From NCBI GenBank assembly GCA_036873755.1, contig JAVTVY010017448.1, positions 1 through 64,000 of the forward strand: a stretch of DNA of 64,000 nt, given 5' to 3'. How positions within the stretch are numbered: position 1 is the stretch's first letter; every line of letters begins with the position of its first letter. The DNA comes from Hanleya hanleyi (lineage: Eukaryota > Mollusca > Polyplacophora > Lepidopleurida > Hanleyidae). Of this stretch, positions 11,851 to 24,357 are shown one piece after another. A program made the translations under genes and the position numbers. The notes beneath the pieces were generated by a model. It did not search any database. It saw only the letters and a program-made list of their open reading frames with translations, and was not told the DNA's origin.

Positions 11851-12012
11851 CTCCCCCATGTCATACTTGTTAGAAAGGATGGTAGTATGCAATTTTGAGT
11901 AGATTACCGAAAGCTTAACAGTGTTATGACCGAAGACGCCTACCGCTTACAGAGGATGGACGAAGCCTTTGATTACTCAGAGGAACTGGATACTTTTGCA
12001 CGTTAGATCAAG
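11851..12012 (+). pseudogene. Ty3/gypsy reverse transcriptase fragment
   Basis: About 50 codons read VILVRKDGSMQF, a stop, VDYRKLNSV, then a DAYRLQRMDEA block. This matches the well-known gypsy RT pattern VLVRKKDGS.RFCVDYRKLN...DAYPLPR.D. A TGA replaces the usual cysteine codon and another stop follows near 11,996. Only this early palm segment is present. It is a relic of an LTR retrotransposon. Confidence 0.75.
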
Positions 12013-12262
12013 ACAGAAGACAGAGTTCAATTATAGTGATATACAGATGGATGCATTTAGCGCTTTGGAAGAATTTATTAGATTAAACTACTGTACCTCT
12101 TAATTGGAAGACGAAGATCTGTGGAATGCAGTTTCATTATCCTTAATTTTCCTTCGTATTCCGACTTTCGTTATTTAGTTCCTTACCATTTCAACAAAGT
12201 GACCGATTCCTTTCAAATGTGAACAGGATAAAGATGGGGTCAAAACTGAGGTCAGTAGGTGA

Positions 12263-12633
12263 GGGGGGGGGGAGTTGGCTTAATTACAACACATATAAGG
12301 GAAGTGAGAAGAGGTGCCGACATACTGACAGTCACATGGCTTAACAGTATAGTCTTCTGGTTAACCTATTCTAAAGCACATACCAAGAATCTAACGAATC
12401 GTGATAAGTGTTGTATCTCAGGTACGCTTTCATTGTACCTGTTCATGTCACTCATATGGTGACAGTCAGTTTGATTGGGGTGGAGGAAGCCGGAGTACCC
12501 GGAAAGAACCACCGCCCGTCGGCAAGTAACTGACAAACTTCCACACATGGACCAGCTGGGCTCGAACCCTTGCCGGTTCAGCGGTGTGAGGTTAGCGGTC
12601 ATCAGCGAAACGCCTTAGACCACTCGGCCACCG
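12263..12633 (-). mobile_element. tRNA-derived SINE with 13-bp target duplication
   Basis: The minus strand begins with a tRNA-like head containing the A-box-like TGGCCGAGTGG and the B-box-like GGGTTCGAGCCC. A body with GGGTACTCCGGCTTCCTCCA and a tail ending in TTAAGCC/CCCC follow. The element is flanked by the direct repeat GGTCAGTAGGTGA at 12,250-12,262 and 12,634-12,646. RNA polymerase III would transcribe it from the internal boxes, and LINE machinery would move it. It is interrupted by a family B fragment (about 12,282-12,447). Confidence 0.85.
12282..12447 (-). repeat. Family B 3' fragment nested in the SINE
   Basis: The fragment starts with TTACAACACATATAAGGGAA and ends near GTACCTGTTCATGT. 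The SINE is continuous on both sides when compared with the copy at 45.1-45.3 kb, so family B inserted after the SINE did. Confidence 0.8.
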
Positions 12634-12649
12634 GGTCAGTAGGTGAACG

Positions 12650-14335
12650 ACCAAGGGCACTGTCGCCTAAAAATGAGGAAATCATCGAAACTCATTCTTT
12701 GTGTAGGTGGATACGTTAGCGAGAGGCGTTTTCCAGCATACTGAAATAATTATCAATGGTCAATTGGATTAACGGTCTATATCACGGTCACCCCCGTACC
12801 CCAAAACGGAAATTATCCAAAACATTCAAAAACTGGAAACCATTAAAATTCAATTTTTTTGCGAGTGGATGCATCAGTGATTGAGTCGATCACTGACCAC
12901 AAGCAAATCACCATAACACGTAAGACTAAAACATTTGTTCATAGTGCCAGTTAGGCTCTTGTTTTCATTTACGCTATGACATTGCTGTACATATATTTCA
13001 TTATTATATGCCAGTGTTGACAAACAACTTGGATGATTTAAAGCAGGAAATCAAACGTTTACGTCTGGCAGGTCTGAGGCCTGTGTTTGAGCAAAGTTCT
13101 TGCAGCAACTTTTCACTTGCTATTTATCAGCAGATGGAACGAATTGCAGTAGCCTCACAATAAGAATCTTCAGTTCCAACGGCCAGGAAAAAGTCGTCCA
13201 TGAAGAGTTTTCACGTCAGTAGCCGACATAACTTATTCACGCGACACAAATACCGATCGAGAATTAAATAGACCTGCAAAACTTGTTTGAAACTTATTTA
13301 CGAGAATGAATTCTGTGGTTAGGACATTTAGTTCCTTGTTGTGATATGGCATTTTTCATTTGTCATTAGAAGAGCTACAATTCATGATAAGTTGTATTGG
13401 ATTTGTTTTCATTTGAGTGATTTTACTAATTTTTAAATATTAATGAAGAGGAGAATACTGCCGAATAAATGCTTTACTGCGATGGGTTGAACCTTCGAAA
13501 TCCTTTGTCATTCAAAAAGCAATAAGATAATGTTAAAAGTTCACAATGTTGTAAGAATCGTAATATGTGCATGAGGATTTTGGGGGGTATTACTTTAGCT
13601 ACGGTTATATACATTATTGTGAATAGTGTGTATCTAATGATAGCTGAATGTATCATCATTGCATCAATTTTATAAAGCCGACATTTTTCTTCATTTTTCT
13701 TCACAATGGATATATACCGATTTCGTCATATTTCACTTGAGTGGGTGTTGAAGGCTCAAATGTCAGGAGATTCTTCACTCCCGCTCCTATATTTACGTAA
13801 CTCTGTGCAAATATGATACAATCCTTCTAGTTTTCAATTTAGAATCTAACAGTAAGCCCCACCTACATGTATCTCGTATTCCCTCATTAATCCCTCATTA
13901 ATGCTTGGTTTGCTAAATCGTATTTCCGTATCTTGTCATCGCAAGGTCGATGAATGTCGTAGTTCATATTTCGTCTCTCGGCCGATTGCTATAGATTACA
14001 AACACTCGTTGAAGTATCTCCCTGAATTGCTGAGGGATTTTGTATCTGGATACATCAAATGTGTTCAGTGTTGATCGACACAACCTATAACGTAAAACCA
14101 TTCGAGGTGGTAAAATTTCGTAGAAAAGCCACAAGCCATGATTTGATCGAGATTTGGTTCTTCACTCATTTAAGACTTCTTTCTGTACAGCTGTGGTCAC
14201 ATCTGTGTTAAGCGTGCAATATGCTGATGTGGTGAATATCAGAATCTGAGACGGCATGGAGGAATGTATTGGAAACCCGTCACTTCCGCCCTATTAAATG
14301 AGGTCGCTATAGACTTCAACCAGTTTGCAATGGTA
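12650..14335. other. No recognised gene
   Basis: AT-rich sequence without a supported coding region. A 76-codon minus frame at 13,474-13,704 has no recognisable domain. Confidence 0.3.
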
Positions 14336-14339
14336 CAAT

Positions 14340-15990
14340 TAGTTCGATGAAGGTGGTTGTAACCATCTTATCGAATATATGGAATTATTATCGTAACAAC
14401 AGAGCAGAAACATGTTTTACACGTAGCACAATAGTCATTGTGGTCGTGGGTGCAGCTCGTCGGTAGGGGGAGGAGAGTGGGAGGGAATGCTACCAGAGTT
14501 TTCCTCAGTGGCTCTAACATTGATCACACGAGTGAGTTTTGCTCAAGTTGCAAGCCCACTATCTTGAATCCATAGAGCTGCAAACGTTTGACGCTTGACT
14601 CATTGTTTCATTGAACTTTTCCAGATGCCATAATAGTGGCATTCTAGCCTTGAAATTAAACACACAAACTATAGTGCTGACTATTTTGGGTGATGCTTTC
14701 CGTAAACAAACTGATTTCCTTTAATATCGAGGAGAATAATCACTCAGCTGTAATTACCTTTTCCTCGCAGCAAAATTGAAAATAGAATAAAACACTTGCA
14801 TATTTAGTGTTAATTTCACCCCACCATGTACTGGCAATTCAGAAAAGTCAATAGCTAAATAATGTTGGAAAAGTATTATTGACTCGTCTTTATAATGCTG
14901 ACCAGTGATTAGTTATGAAACTCGTTGTGCAAAATTATCATAAAAATATGTACAAATAAAATGATTCCCTTCAGACGGCACATTTTTATGATTATAAAAA
15001 TATGGAACGTGGTGTATTCGTGGGCATTATCCCAATATCACAGTTCACCACTGTCTGTGATATATCTAATAGTTGGATGTATGCAATCTGATGTCCTTTG
15101 AATGGTTCGACGGTGGGGAGGGGAGGGGAGAGGGGAGGAGAGGGGAGGGAGGGGTGGTACACCTGCAAAGACTGATGTAGATTTAACAGAAGTATACTTG
15201 TAGCATGCAAATTTCTTTGAAACTTGCAATTACTGACATGGGTGTAAAAACAATGATTGGAGACATTTTGTGTCATCTTTCCGTCAGAGGGGACACTGTC
15301 GTAACACATGTTTGTGTAAAATAAATGATATAATATCACACTTTTGGCTGATTGCGTATTAAAAAAAAATCAGAAACTTATTTTCAAGGAGAAAATTCTG
15401 GAATTTAAATATTTACCGTACCGTTTCTTTCTCCTAAAATTTAAGCATTATTAACAGCGTTTAGCAATCAAACTACTGATGATAAAATAGCTAACAAATG
15501 CTCAAAATTCCACTTACCTGATATGACTTTGGTGGATTTTCTCTATCCGTGTTTTATAACAGTAAGGTGGAAATCGATGACCTGCAAATGCTGCATCTCT
15601 TCATGGTCAGCTTGTATATACACCCGACTCACCTATCCACCCACCCACGCCTAATCTCACGCTGTCAGCCTGCGTGTCCCAGAGGAGGTTTATAACAAAC
15701 AGCAATGCTTTCGGTAACGCTAGACATTGAAGACTTTCGATTTAAGGTTTCATATTTACGTGATTGGTCCCAATACTGAATTGTAAATGTTGAATGTTAC
15801 GGTATGGATAGTTAAAACTTTATTGTGGCAGATTTAACGGGATGATGTAGTGGCAACTATGTCAAAGTCGAGTAATAGGAAAGAGTATTTCATTTGAATA
15901 TAGTCAAGTCATATATTTCCCATCGAGAATCTCACAATAACATGTCTGGCATGCGAGTTATTTTAGATAAATAAAAATTCACAAAAAATT
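14340..15990 (-). repeat. Family A 5' region (copy 2 of repeat R)
   Basis: 14,340-14,660 matches the N-terminal RT region of the copy at 2,330-2,580, and 14,660-15,800 matches 4,379-5,600. Read on the minus strand, the order is a TATAAAACACG box (near 15,555), a CAG|GTAAGT donor (near 15,520), about 0.85 kb, and then a possible acceptor TTTAATTTCAAG| just before the block that starts GCTAGAATGCCAC (near 14,655). I infer a leader with an intron ahead of the RT ORF. Coding capacity here is destroyed by stops. Confidence 0.55.
15112..15155 (+). repeat. G-run-rich stretch
   Basis: Many runs of three to four G separated by single A or T bases occur inside the family A 5' repeat. The equivalent position in the copy near 4,850 lacks the runs. 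It could fold as a G-quadruplex on the plus strand. Confidence 0.5.
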
Positions 15991-17190
15991 GTTCTTTGGA
16001 CTGCCATCAGAAGTCCATAAAGAGTAAAGACACAATATAGAAAAGCGGTCAAGAAATTTATATGGTGTTCCCACTACAACAAATACTATCTAGTGTATAC
16101 ATACTGGTAATGTTTTAGTTCATTATTTTTCTAGCGTATGTGATCAATAACCCATTAGTTTTCGAGTGCCTTGTCATTAGAACGTTAGGCCCTGAACGTT
16201 ATATTGTTTGTTTGGTCCAACCAAAGCAATATACTTGCGTTTTATGTGTATGGGTGACGGTCATCCTTCTATATTTTAATGCTCACATTTCCATTGACCG
16301 TATAAATTTCCAATAGAGAAAATCCAAATTCACATGAATGTAGAGGATATTGCATGGTTATGCTTCATCATCACAACTATTTTTCGTCTTTCACGAGAAA
16401 AATGTTTGTGGTATTCAAACGTTTCCATGCAATATTCTGTTTATTATTTATTTTGTTCTATGTTTAATTCCCATTTGCATTCTCAATACTTCGGAACTAT
16501 TTCTTTTTCCCAAAACGGGAGTACTACTTTACGCCGCCGATGACACCATGGTACAGTCAATCAGATGCGTTCGCTGTGACCCAAATAAGATTTATGAATG
16601 GAGCATGTAAATTCAGTCACTACATTGAATCACAGATCCAGTGTGCGTGACGAAGCGTTCTTGTCGTAAAGCAAAGGCAGAACTGTGTAAATTTCGGGAT
16701 TTTACTCATCATTCGAGTAATTTTACCCATCATTAGAGTAATTTGGGAAGCAGTTTGTAGACATCCAAAAATATCCAAAATATTGTATCTGTGCGTCTTG
16801 TTTCTGCCATAACAGACACGGTTGGCAGAAAATATTCGTCAAACAGCGTCTTCGAAAAGAAGGAATGTAGTACCACGTGCTAGCCTGACGTTCCGACTTC
16901 AATAATTCCCGTTTATTTGTGCATTTACATCGATTTTCTTTTGGACTTTTGCACTGTAATTTTGGGAACGTGTCGTCCAAATTTATGTGAAATTATGTGT
17001 ATTGTATTCTATGGATTTACTGTGCTGTGAACGTTGAGATTCTTGAGTTTTACCGATGGCTTATGTTGAAGCTGAGTCCATTACGAGCTGCCTTGCTCTT
17101 GTTCATTGGTATACATTGTATCTGTGATATTTATTATTTTATTATATTCCAAAACTGTTGCGGACCGAGTTGTGAGGTGTGATGTTTTTG
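15991..17190. other. No recognised gene
   Basis: Several short frames (16,334-16,610 plus, 16,723-16,980 minus) overlap with no domain or codon signal that I can recognise. 15,965-16,090 resembles 6,546-6,640. Confidence 0.3.
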
Positions 17191-17484
17191 CCATGGACGA
17201 GTTCACGCTGGAATTGTCCCCGTTCGATGCCCGTCGAGTTACAGTGGAGCTCCAGTAAATAACTCCTCTCATTGACAATGAAGATGATGTGGATAGTTTA
17301 GTGAGTTGGAGAGGTGCTGAGGGTCGAGCGGGTGAGAGCAAGTTATTCGAGTTCAAGTGAGATATGCGAATGGTGTATTAGTTGGAAGAAACGGATCAGC
17401 TGGACGCTTTGCCATATCAGGCGAACATCGGCCAGTGAAAACCGCTGATTGTTGTTCCTTTGTTGTGCGATGGATACGAGGGAT

Positions 17485-18364
17485 GTCGTTCGCAGGAGGT
17501 TTCACTCTTTGTAGAGTTGCTTGACTTTCTCATTGATAATATCTATGTGAAATTTGGCAATACGGTATATCGGCAGCATGTGGGTATTCCGGTGGGGTCT
17601 GCTTGTGCACCTCTTTTGGCTGACCTGTGTTTGTTCTCTTGTGGGTGGGGCTGCATGCAGACGGTTTCAGAGCCTGTTCCTTCTCGTTCACCGGGCGCTG
17701 GGCGCTGTGTGGACGACCTTCTTGCAGTGGATGATCGCGGTGTAAATGACGCGGTGAGGGATATGTATACACGTTCACTGTATTTGAGGGAGATTGCGAG
17801 TGGCCCTAATGTCACATCTTATTCAAACATATGTATCTGTTAAAGGGAATTGTCACATTATTGCAGAAACTTATAGCACAGGGCTATATCATTAAGCGCC
17901 TCCACTCAAAGTTTCTCAAATTTGTCGATACATATCACATGCTGATAGCAAAATACAAGATCCGTGGTGTGACGTTTTGTAACTTGTGTCCGCTCAACCC
18001 GGGACTAGTGACCGTATGAACCCATGTATTTCAAGAGACTCATAGTGTTCATATGAACAGTCATAATGAAAGCGTCACTGAGATGCATCATGCTCTAGAT
18101 AACGACTTTACAACGAAAATCATATGGATTGGGGTACTGGTCAGCAATACGAATTAGATATTTTGGAACATCGATGATGTCTTGCCGGCATCATTGAAAA
18201 CTGCTGACCGCTTCTCTCTTGAAGAAAACTAGCCTAGTTTTATGTAGACTATTATTTATTCTTTTAATTTGGTGCTGGTGCAGTTATATGGATTAGGTCT
18301 TTGGATTTTGGATAGAAATTCCTTGATGAACGACGGCTGGGTATTGAATAACTAGACGTTTGTA
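17485..18364 (+). pseudogene. Family A RT copy, internally deleted
   Basis: The ORF reads SLFVELLDFLIDNIYVKFGN, then GIPVGSACAPLLADLCLFS, and after a frameshift RCVDDLLAVDD, where the catalytic YIDD of the longest copy has become CVDD. Part of the C-terminal region is deleted near 17,840. It resumes with LLQKLIAQGY and HSKFLKF, then the 3' untranslated region, ending ACTAGACGTTTGTA. It is more diverged than the 34.8-kb copy and more GC-rich within the RT motifs, so it may be a subfamily. Confidence 0.75.
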
Positions 18365-18469
18365 TATATGGAATGTTTCCGGTGTCATTCTTCTGGACAT
18401 GCGCGACGTCTTTGCAAAGTTGTATTCTGTCGGAGATGTCAGTTTTTTGGCAAAACCGTACTGTGGCGT

Positions 18470-18675
18470 GTGATGTCTTGTCGGCATTATTGAAAACTGT
18501 TGACCGCTTCTCTCTTGCGGGAAACTAGCCTATGTTTATGTATACTATGATTGTCTTTTTGGATTTGGTGCTAATACTGTAATACGGAATATGGAATAGG
18601 TCTTTGGATTATGGACGCGGATGTTCTATGATGGACGACGGTTGAATTATGAATGACGGACTAGACGCTTGTAAG
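18470..18675 (+). repeat. Family A 3' fragment
   Basis: About 205 bp run from TGATGTCTTG to the terminus GACGCTTGTAA. A possible 5-bp target duplication TGTGA is seen at the left edge and after the right edge. It interrupts the zinc-knuckle pseudogene. Confidence 0.8.
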
Positions 18676-18960
18676 TTGTGAAGAGCAGACGGAGATAGAT
18701 CGTGATAATACTGTTCAAAGGGCTGAGCTGGCTGTGGATGTGACTGGAGAAACTCCAATATGCTATACTTCTGTTTCGAAGAGGTCACAGAGTAAGGGAG
18801 CTGAGTAGTCTGTTGGAAGTATGGGAGTTGAGACGGTGCAGACTGTTCACAGAAATAAGGGAAGTTAGAAGAAGCAGACGGAGGAAAAGGCACAGGAAGT
18901 TGAAATGCACGAGAAGGTACAGACCGTGAGACTTATGTGTAAGGATGAGAGCTCTGTTCA

Positions 18961-19503
18961 AATCATATATATATATATATATACATGATGAAACGTTGCT
19001 TTGCCGAAATCTTCACTACCATTCCGGATGGCTTTACTTTTTTTATCGATTCATTTTAGTCTTGATAGTGTGAATTAATTGAGTCTTTATTGAGGCAAAC
19101 AATTCATTCGGGTGCGTCGGAAGTGAGGAAAACTGGTACGGCCATCCGACGGGTCACTTCCCTCGCAGACTGGGAATATTTTTTGGAAGCGGAAGTAAAT
19201 GATCCAGATTGGGTAAACCAAGTTTTCTTCGAATTCTCATTGATCTGTTTTGTCTGACTCCAGACAGAGAAAACTTTTTAATTATCGGCGTGTATTATTC
19301 CGTCGCTAAATTTATCAGGACATTTCAGACATTGTCAGATAACCAACACAGAAAAATAGCCCTAACCGTAATTTTTGTTTGCTTCGAATGATGAGCATGT
19401 GTACATTTATAATATTGTTTTTTTTCTTGTCCACGACCCCCCGTAATTCATATCTCATAATTAGGCCAATATTGGAATACAATATAAACATAAGGGCACA
19501 GCA
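18961..19503. other. No gene; TA microsatellite at its start
   Basis: A short TA dinucleotide run occurs near 18,966-18,983. The rest has no supported gene. Confidence 0.35.
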
Positions 19504-19819
19504 ATTCTGAAAGTATTGTGTAAATAAGGTCACTGTGATTCTAAAAATATTGCGTGAATTAGGTCACTGTAATTCCAAAATGTATTGTATGAATAAGGTC
19601 GTATAATTCCTAAACTATTGAGTGAATAAGGTCACTTTAATTCTAAAAATATTGTGTGAATCAGGTCACTGTAATTCTGAAAGTATTGAGTGAATACGTT
19701 CACTGTGATTCTAAAAGTATTGTGTGAATTAGGTCACTGTAATTCCAAAAGTATTGAGTGAATAAGGTCACTGTAATCCCAAAAGTATTGTGTGAATTAG
19801 GTCACTGTTATTCCAAAAG
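19504..19819 (+). repeat. 34-bp tandem repeat, nine units
   Basis: Units of the type ATTC(T/C)(A/G)AAAGTATTG followed by TGTGAAT(A/T)AGGTCACTGT repeat with a period of 34 bp; nine full units plus a start of a tenth fit between 19,504 and 19,819. Two base variants partly alternate, hinting at a 68-bp higher-order unit. Confidence 0.85.
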
Positions 19820-20355
19820 CTGGCTACTGAAGGTCGGCTCTGATGCTTGGTATTCGCCACACTATGCTCTTCAAACAATTTAATTCAAACATCTATCTGA
19901 CCTGGTTTAATAGGACATTCGCTGTCAATTGCCCATTTGCCGTTCCCAGGATTTAACATAGATTGGCACGGGACATCAGAAGTGTCATATGGTTTAAATT
20001 TTGATGCAGATATATCCCCGAACAAATATCGATAAAATGGGTTATTAATCGATCAAACGGTTAGTATGACCGCTGGGTTAGATTGGCCATGTTGACCGTG
20101 ATAGAATACAGTCAGATATATTCAAGTAATTGTGGAGATATTGGGGATCCCCTGAGTAAAGTACTTGTTTGTGACTGGATGTCCTCAACCCACGTACTCA
20201 ATCTTAATGCAATAAATCACATAAACGCTCCCTCATCGTGTATGTATATGTCGTTGTACATGGCAAACAGGGCAATATTGATAGGATATTATTAATTTAT
20301 TGCCACGCACTACGTGCCACCAGTCTGTGAGGGGTAAATGATGCAGTCGGGGTTA
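19820..20355. other. No recognised gene
   Basis: A 70-codon plus frame at 20,083-20,295 has no recognisable feature. I see nothing else. Confidence 0.3.
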
Positions 20356-20359
20356 TCGT

Positions 20360-22710
20360 CAAACACTGAAAAGAAATACTCCGTTGTTTACAACTGAGTG
20401 AACAGCGAAGTACTCCGTTCTGTGGCAATTGAGCGAGTACCTCGATGTTTCATCAGCGTGGACAATTCGGAGTCAACTTCGATGAACTAGTTCAACGGGG
20501 TACTCCGGTGTTTTTAAGGACTTATCCATTGATGGGGCATACCGGTCATACAGGAGTCCACTCCGTTCCTGTCAGAAAGAACTGCTCCGCTACTTTTAAC
20601 GGAGTATTTCCACATTTAATACAGAATTAATTCATTATTCAAATATTTGTCGCATTTAAACACAAATACTTCTCACAGATTCTACAATGCCACCAGGATG
20701 TTATTGTGGCATTTCCATTGCTATGTAATCACGGCGAATCTTGTCCAAACCAGTCAAATTTAGGACCAATATGACAGTCAGGTAGAAACAGTTCCAGTTT
20801 TTTGCACATTTGCAATTTTTAACCTGTGCTGGTATAGATAGGGTTCACCCTATTTCCATGGAGTCTCACAATCATGATGCAAACAGACTAAAATGTTAAT
20901 AAATCATGTAAATTCAACAAAATTTTTATTTCATATATATCTTATACCGTACTTAATAACATATCAAACTTGCAGATGGATACATGTACTCCTTAAAAAT
21001 TTATCCACACTAACCATCAAGTATGCACACCCACAATGCAAAATATCTACCTGGACGTTCAGTCACAGTACACGTTACTGCTGAAGCAAAATCCATGCCT
21101 CAATTATATTGTTAAAATTCACACAGTCATGGGTTACACACGAACACAGTCTTACCCAATAACACCGCTTATACTAATTCCATGTCCCGATAGTATTTAC
21201 AAATAGAAAATAATAATTTATTACTTATTCCATGCCCAAGTTCGATCAGAAATTCGATAACATAATATCTACCGCGCGTTCTTAATTGTTTGTTGTGGCG
21301 TGCGAAGAAAAGTCTTGTTCAATATTTGCAAAGTTGTGTGATCTACTTTGACAATTGAACACGATAACTGGTAAGATTGATAAATTTACTTTTATATTTA
21401 ATGAAATTAGTATCTAAACAGATCATATACAATGTTTCAGACACTCGGTAATCGAGTGCACGTGACTATATGACCCACCCATACGGACTGAATTTGTTCG
21501 CGCGATGTCAATGGCCGAAATTACTACACGGATAATGTAGAACTGTCTACCATTCAAGTATTTCGTCCTTTGACATCTTCTCGGAAAAATACATTTCCTG
21601 CAAAATTCAATGTAGTGACTTCGGCCACTGAAATCGCGCGAACAAATTCAGCCCGTATTACTGGCCCGCATGTGCGTCACCACGTATTAATGGAATAGGA
21701 GGAAAGTATATATAAATATTAATATCATAATTAATAAATGACCAACATTAAGCGCCTGTGGTATATGTATATGTTAATGTTATAGGCTATGTCAAGACCC
21801 TATAAAATGTGGCGAACCACGGATATGATGGAAAAAATTCAGGGACATCCAACGCTCAAGGCATTGTCATGGATAATCAGGGTTTTATTATTCTACTGAT
21901 TTAACTACGTTGAGTTCTGCATGGTGCCATTGTCACAGCAAACAAATTATGACGTTCGTTGTCGAAGTTGGAACCTCAACCGCACATTAACCTGTACAGT
22001 ATATGAATGATTTGGAGGAACCATATTTTCTGAAACATTGCATATGATCTGGTTAGATACTAATTTCATTAAATACAAAAGTAAATGTATCAATCTTACC
22101 AGTTTCTGTGTTCAATCGTCAAAGTAGATCGAACAACTTTGCAAAGATTGAACAAGATTTTTCTCCGCACGCCACAACAAAAAATTAAGAACGCGCGGTA
22201 GATATGATGTTATCAAAATTTCGGATCAAACTTGGGCATGGAATAAGTAATAAGTTATTATTTTCTATTTGTAAATACCTGAACTATGGCCCAAGTTTTG
22301 TCGCTCAATTGGTGTTTTCATTACATCTGAGCCTGGAGGTTTTCGAGTCATATGATCAGTTGCCATGGTTACTGTCGTGACGTGGACTCGCGACTTGACT
22401 CAGGCCTGATCCCAATACTTCCTCTTCGACACATACTGACCCACATAATTGCCTTTTGCAATAAACATGGCGGCTTGCAGATTTGAAACAAGCGAGTAAA
22501 ACTGCGAACACGCGACCATTATCCAATAGAATTTCACGAATTAAGAATTAACGGAGTGACTCCGTTGTAGGTGATAGGCTGACAGGTAGTGTTTCACTCA
22601 AAACATCGGAGTACTCCTTTATGAGAACGGACTGCTCCTATAAAACGCACAGAGTAGCTCCCTCAAATCTAGCAACAGAGTCAACTCGCGTGAAATGCAG
22701 CGGAGTATTT
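20360..22710. mobile_element. Foldback-like region with nested inverted repeats
   Basis: Three nested inverted pairs are visible. The outermost are clusters rich in (A/G)GTACTCCG(T/A)T at 20,370-20,610 and, inverted, at 22,550-22,710. The middle pair is well conserved, about 250 bp each, at 21,190-21,441 and 22,027-22,300 (with CCGCGCGTTCTTAATT and its complement). The inner pair, about 40 bp, is at 21,480-21,520 and 21,615-21,655 (GAATTTGTTCGCGCGAT). No ORF of note lies inside, so it resembles a non-autonomous foldback element. I found no clear target duplication. Confidence 0.6.
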
Positions 22711-23439
22711 TTTTTTCGGAAAGATCATGAGAATTGAACTGTCTATAGAAATATTTTTGAAACCGTGACGAAGGAGTTCAATGTATACCTAGAGTAGCTA
22801 GTATATTACATGGTGGAATATTTGGTCCTATCGTGTTTAGTAGTATCACTGGATCAGATCCTTGCATTGAAAACAAAAACTACATTCTTCGACGTCAATC
22901 CCCTTAATTATCATAAAATTAAGCATAATAGTCGTTTTTTAGAATAGTAATATAATTTTGTCCATGTTTATAATATTGACCCTATCTGGATTTCGATCAT
23001 GCCCCCCTCCCAACCAAACTTTCTTCTCTATCTCCGGAACGACGGAAAAATGAAAGCTGAGCCTTCGCGACCTTTTAGTTGATCATATTTGGGTCATATT
23101 GAGCCAAACCTCCTGAGTAGAGGATCATGTTAAAATTGAAGATGGTGGCCATGTGGGGTACCAGAAAAGTGGTGTTTTTGTCCTTTTCTTGAAAATGCCT
23201 GCTTTTCTTCGAGGAAAATTGAGCAAAATCTCATTTATTTCACACCAGACTATTATTTACATATAGATAAAAATTACAAAAAATCTTACCGGAAAAATCA
23301 ATCAAAAATGCCTGTTTTGAAGATGAGGTCACTGTGAGGTCATCATAGCAGCCATTAAGTTTCGGCCCCCTATAGCTCAAGGGATAAGAAAAATATTTAG
23401 GGTGGCCGAAATGGCTCCCTCAGGCCTGCTCCAAAAAAG
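22711..23439. other. No recognised gene
   Basis: AT-rich sequence with poly-pyrimidine stretches. No coding or repeat feature that I can support. Confidence 0.3.
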
Positions 23440-24357
23440 CCCAGGCTCGACATCGGGCCTTACAGACTAGTCTTTTGTGTTAAATGCCGTCATTTACATC
23501 TGACGACGATACGGCTCACCAATGTCCAATGTACGAGTTGTCACAGCGAAACAGCTCACCAATTACCAGTATACGAGTTGTCAGAGCATTTCCATCATAG
23601 CTCTCTAGATTTGTATCTAATACCGCTTATGCCTGTGCTAGGGGCCGTGTGGTCATATCATCCAAGTTGCCACATGAACAGGTACAATAAAAGCGTACCT
23701 GAGATACAACACATATCACGAATCGTTAGATTCTTGGTATGTGCTTTAGAATAGGTTAACCAGAAGACTATTCTGTGAAGTCATGTGACGCAGTCAGTAT
23801 GTCGGCACCTCTTCCCACTTCCCTTATACATGTATGTGTTGTAATTTTTTCCTGTATAAGGCGAGATTCTGCTGGTGGACGTTTCGTCCCCGAGGCCCGC
23901 CCCCTGTACAGACCTTTTGGTCTTTGATATATGTTGGCATTTGTGGGAAGTTGATGCTGGGTCGACATCGGGCCTTACAGACTAGTCTTTTGTGTTAAAT
24001 GCCGTCATTTACATCTGACGACGATACGGCTCACCAATGTCCAATGTACGAGTTGTCACAGCGAAACAGCTCACCAATTACCAGCATACGAGTTGTCAGA
24101 GCATTTCCATCATAGCTCTCTAGATTTGTATCTAATACCGCTTATGCCTGTGCTAGGGGCCGTGTGGTCATATCATCCAAGTTGCCACATGAACAGGCAC
24201 AATAAAAGCGTACCTGAAATACAACACATATCACGAATCGTTAGATTCTTGGTATGTGCTTTAGAATAGGTTAACCAGAAGACTATTCTGTGAAGTCATG
24301 TGACGCAGTCAGTATGTCGGCACCTCTTCCCACTTCCCTTATATGTGTTGTAATCAG
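23440..24357 (+). repeat. Family B dimer, about 500 bp per unit
   Basis: Two almost identical units in plus orientation end at about 23,857 and 24,357 with CCCACTTCCCTTATA...TGTTGTAAT. The GTGGACGTTTCGTCCCCGAGG box lies between them at 23,875-23,897. The two units share nearly all substitutions, so the dimer is young or homogenised. No ORF. Confidence 0.85.

Larger units (their letters stand above)
17193..18960 (+). pseudogene. Zinc-knuckle ORF1/Gag-like pseudogene split by two insertions
   Basis: An ATG at 17,193 opens MDEFTLELSPFDARRV, and coding-like sequence continues in shifting frames to about 17,470. After family A copy 17,485-18,364, the sequence resumes with ECFRCHSSGHARRLC, a CX2CX4HX4C zinc knuckle typical of retroelement ORF1/Gag nucleic-acid-binding proteins, followed by a second Cys pair (CRRC). 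A second family A insertion (18,470-18,675) follows. Then a charged region (EEQTEIDRDNT...) continues to about 18,960 with a stop near 18,808. That the pieces formed one gene is inferred from their order and strand. Stops and frameshifts make it non-functional. Confidence 0.5.
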
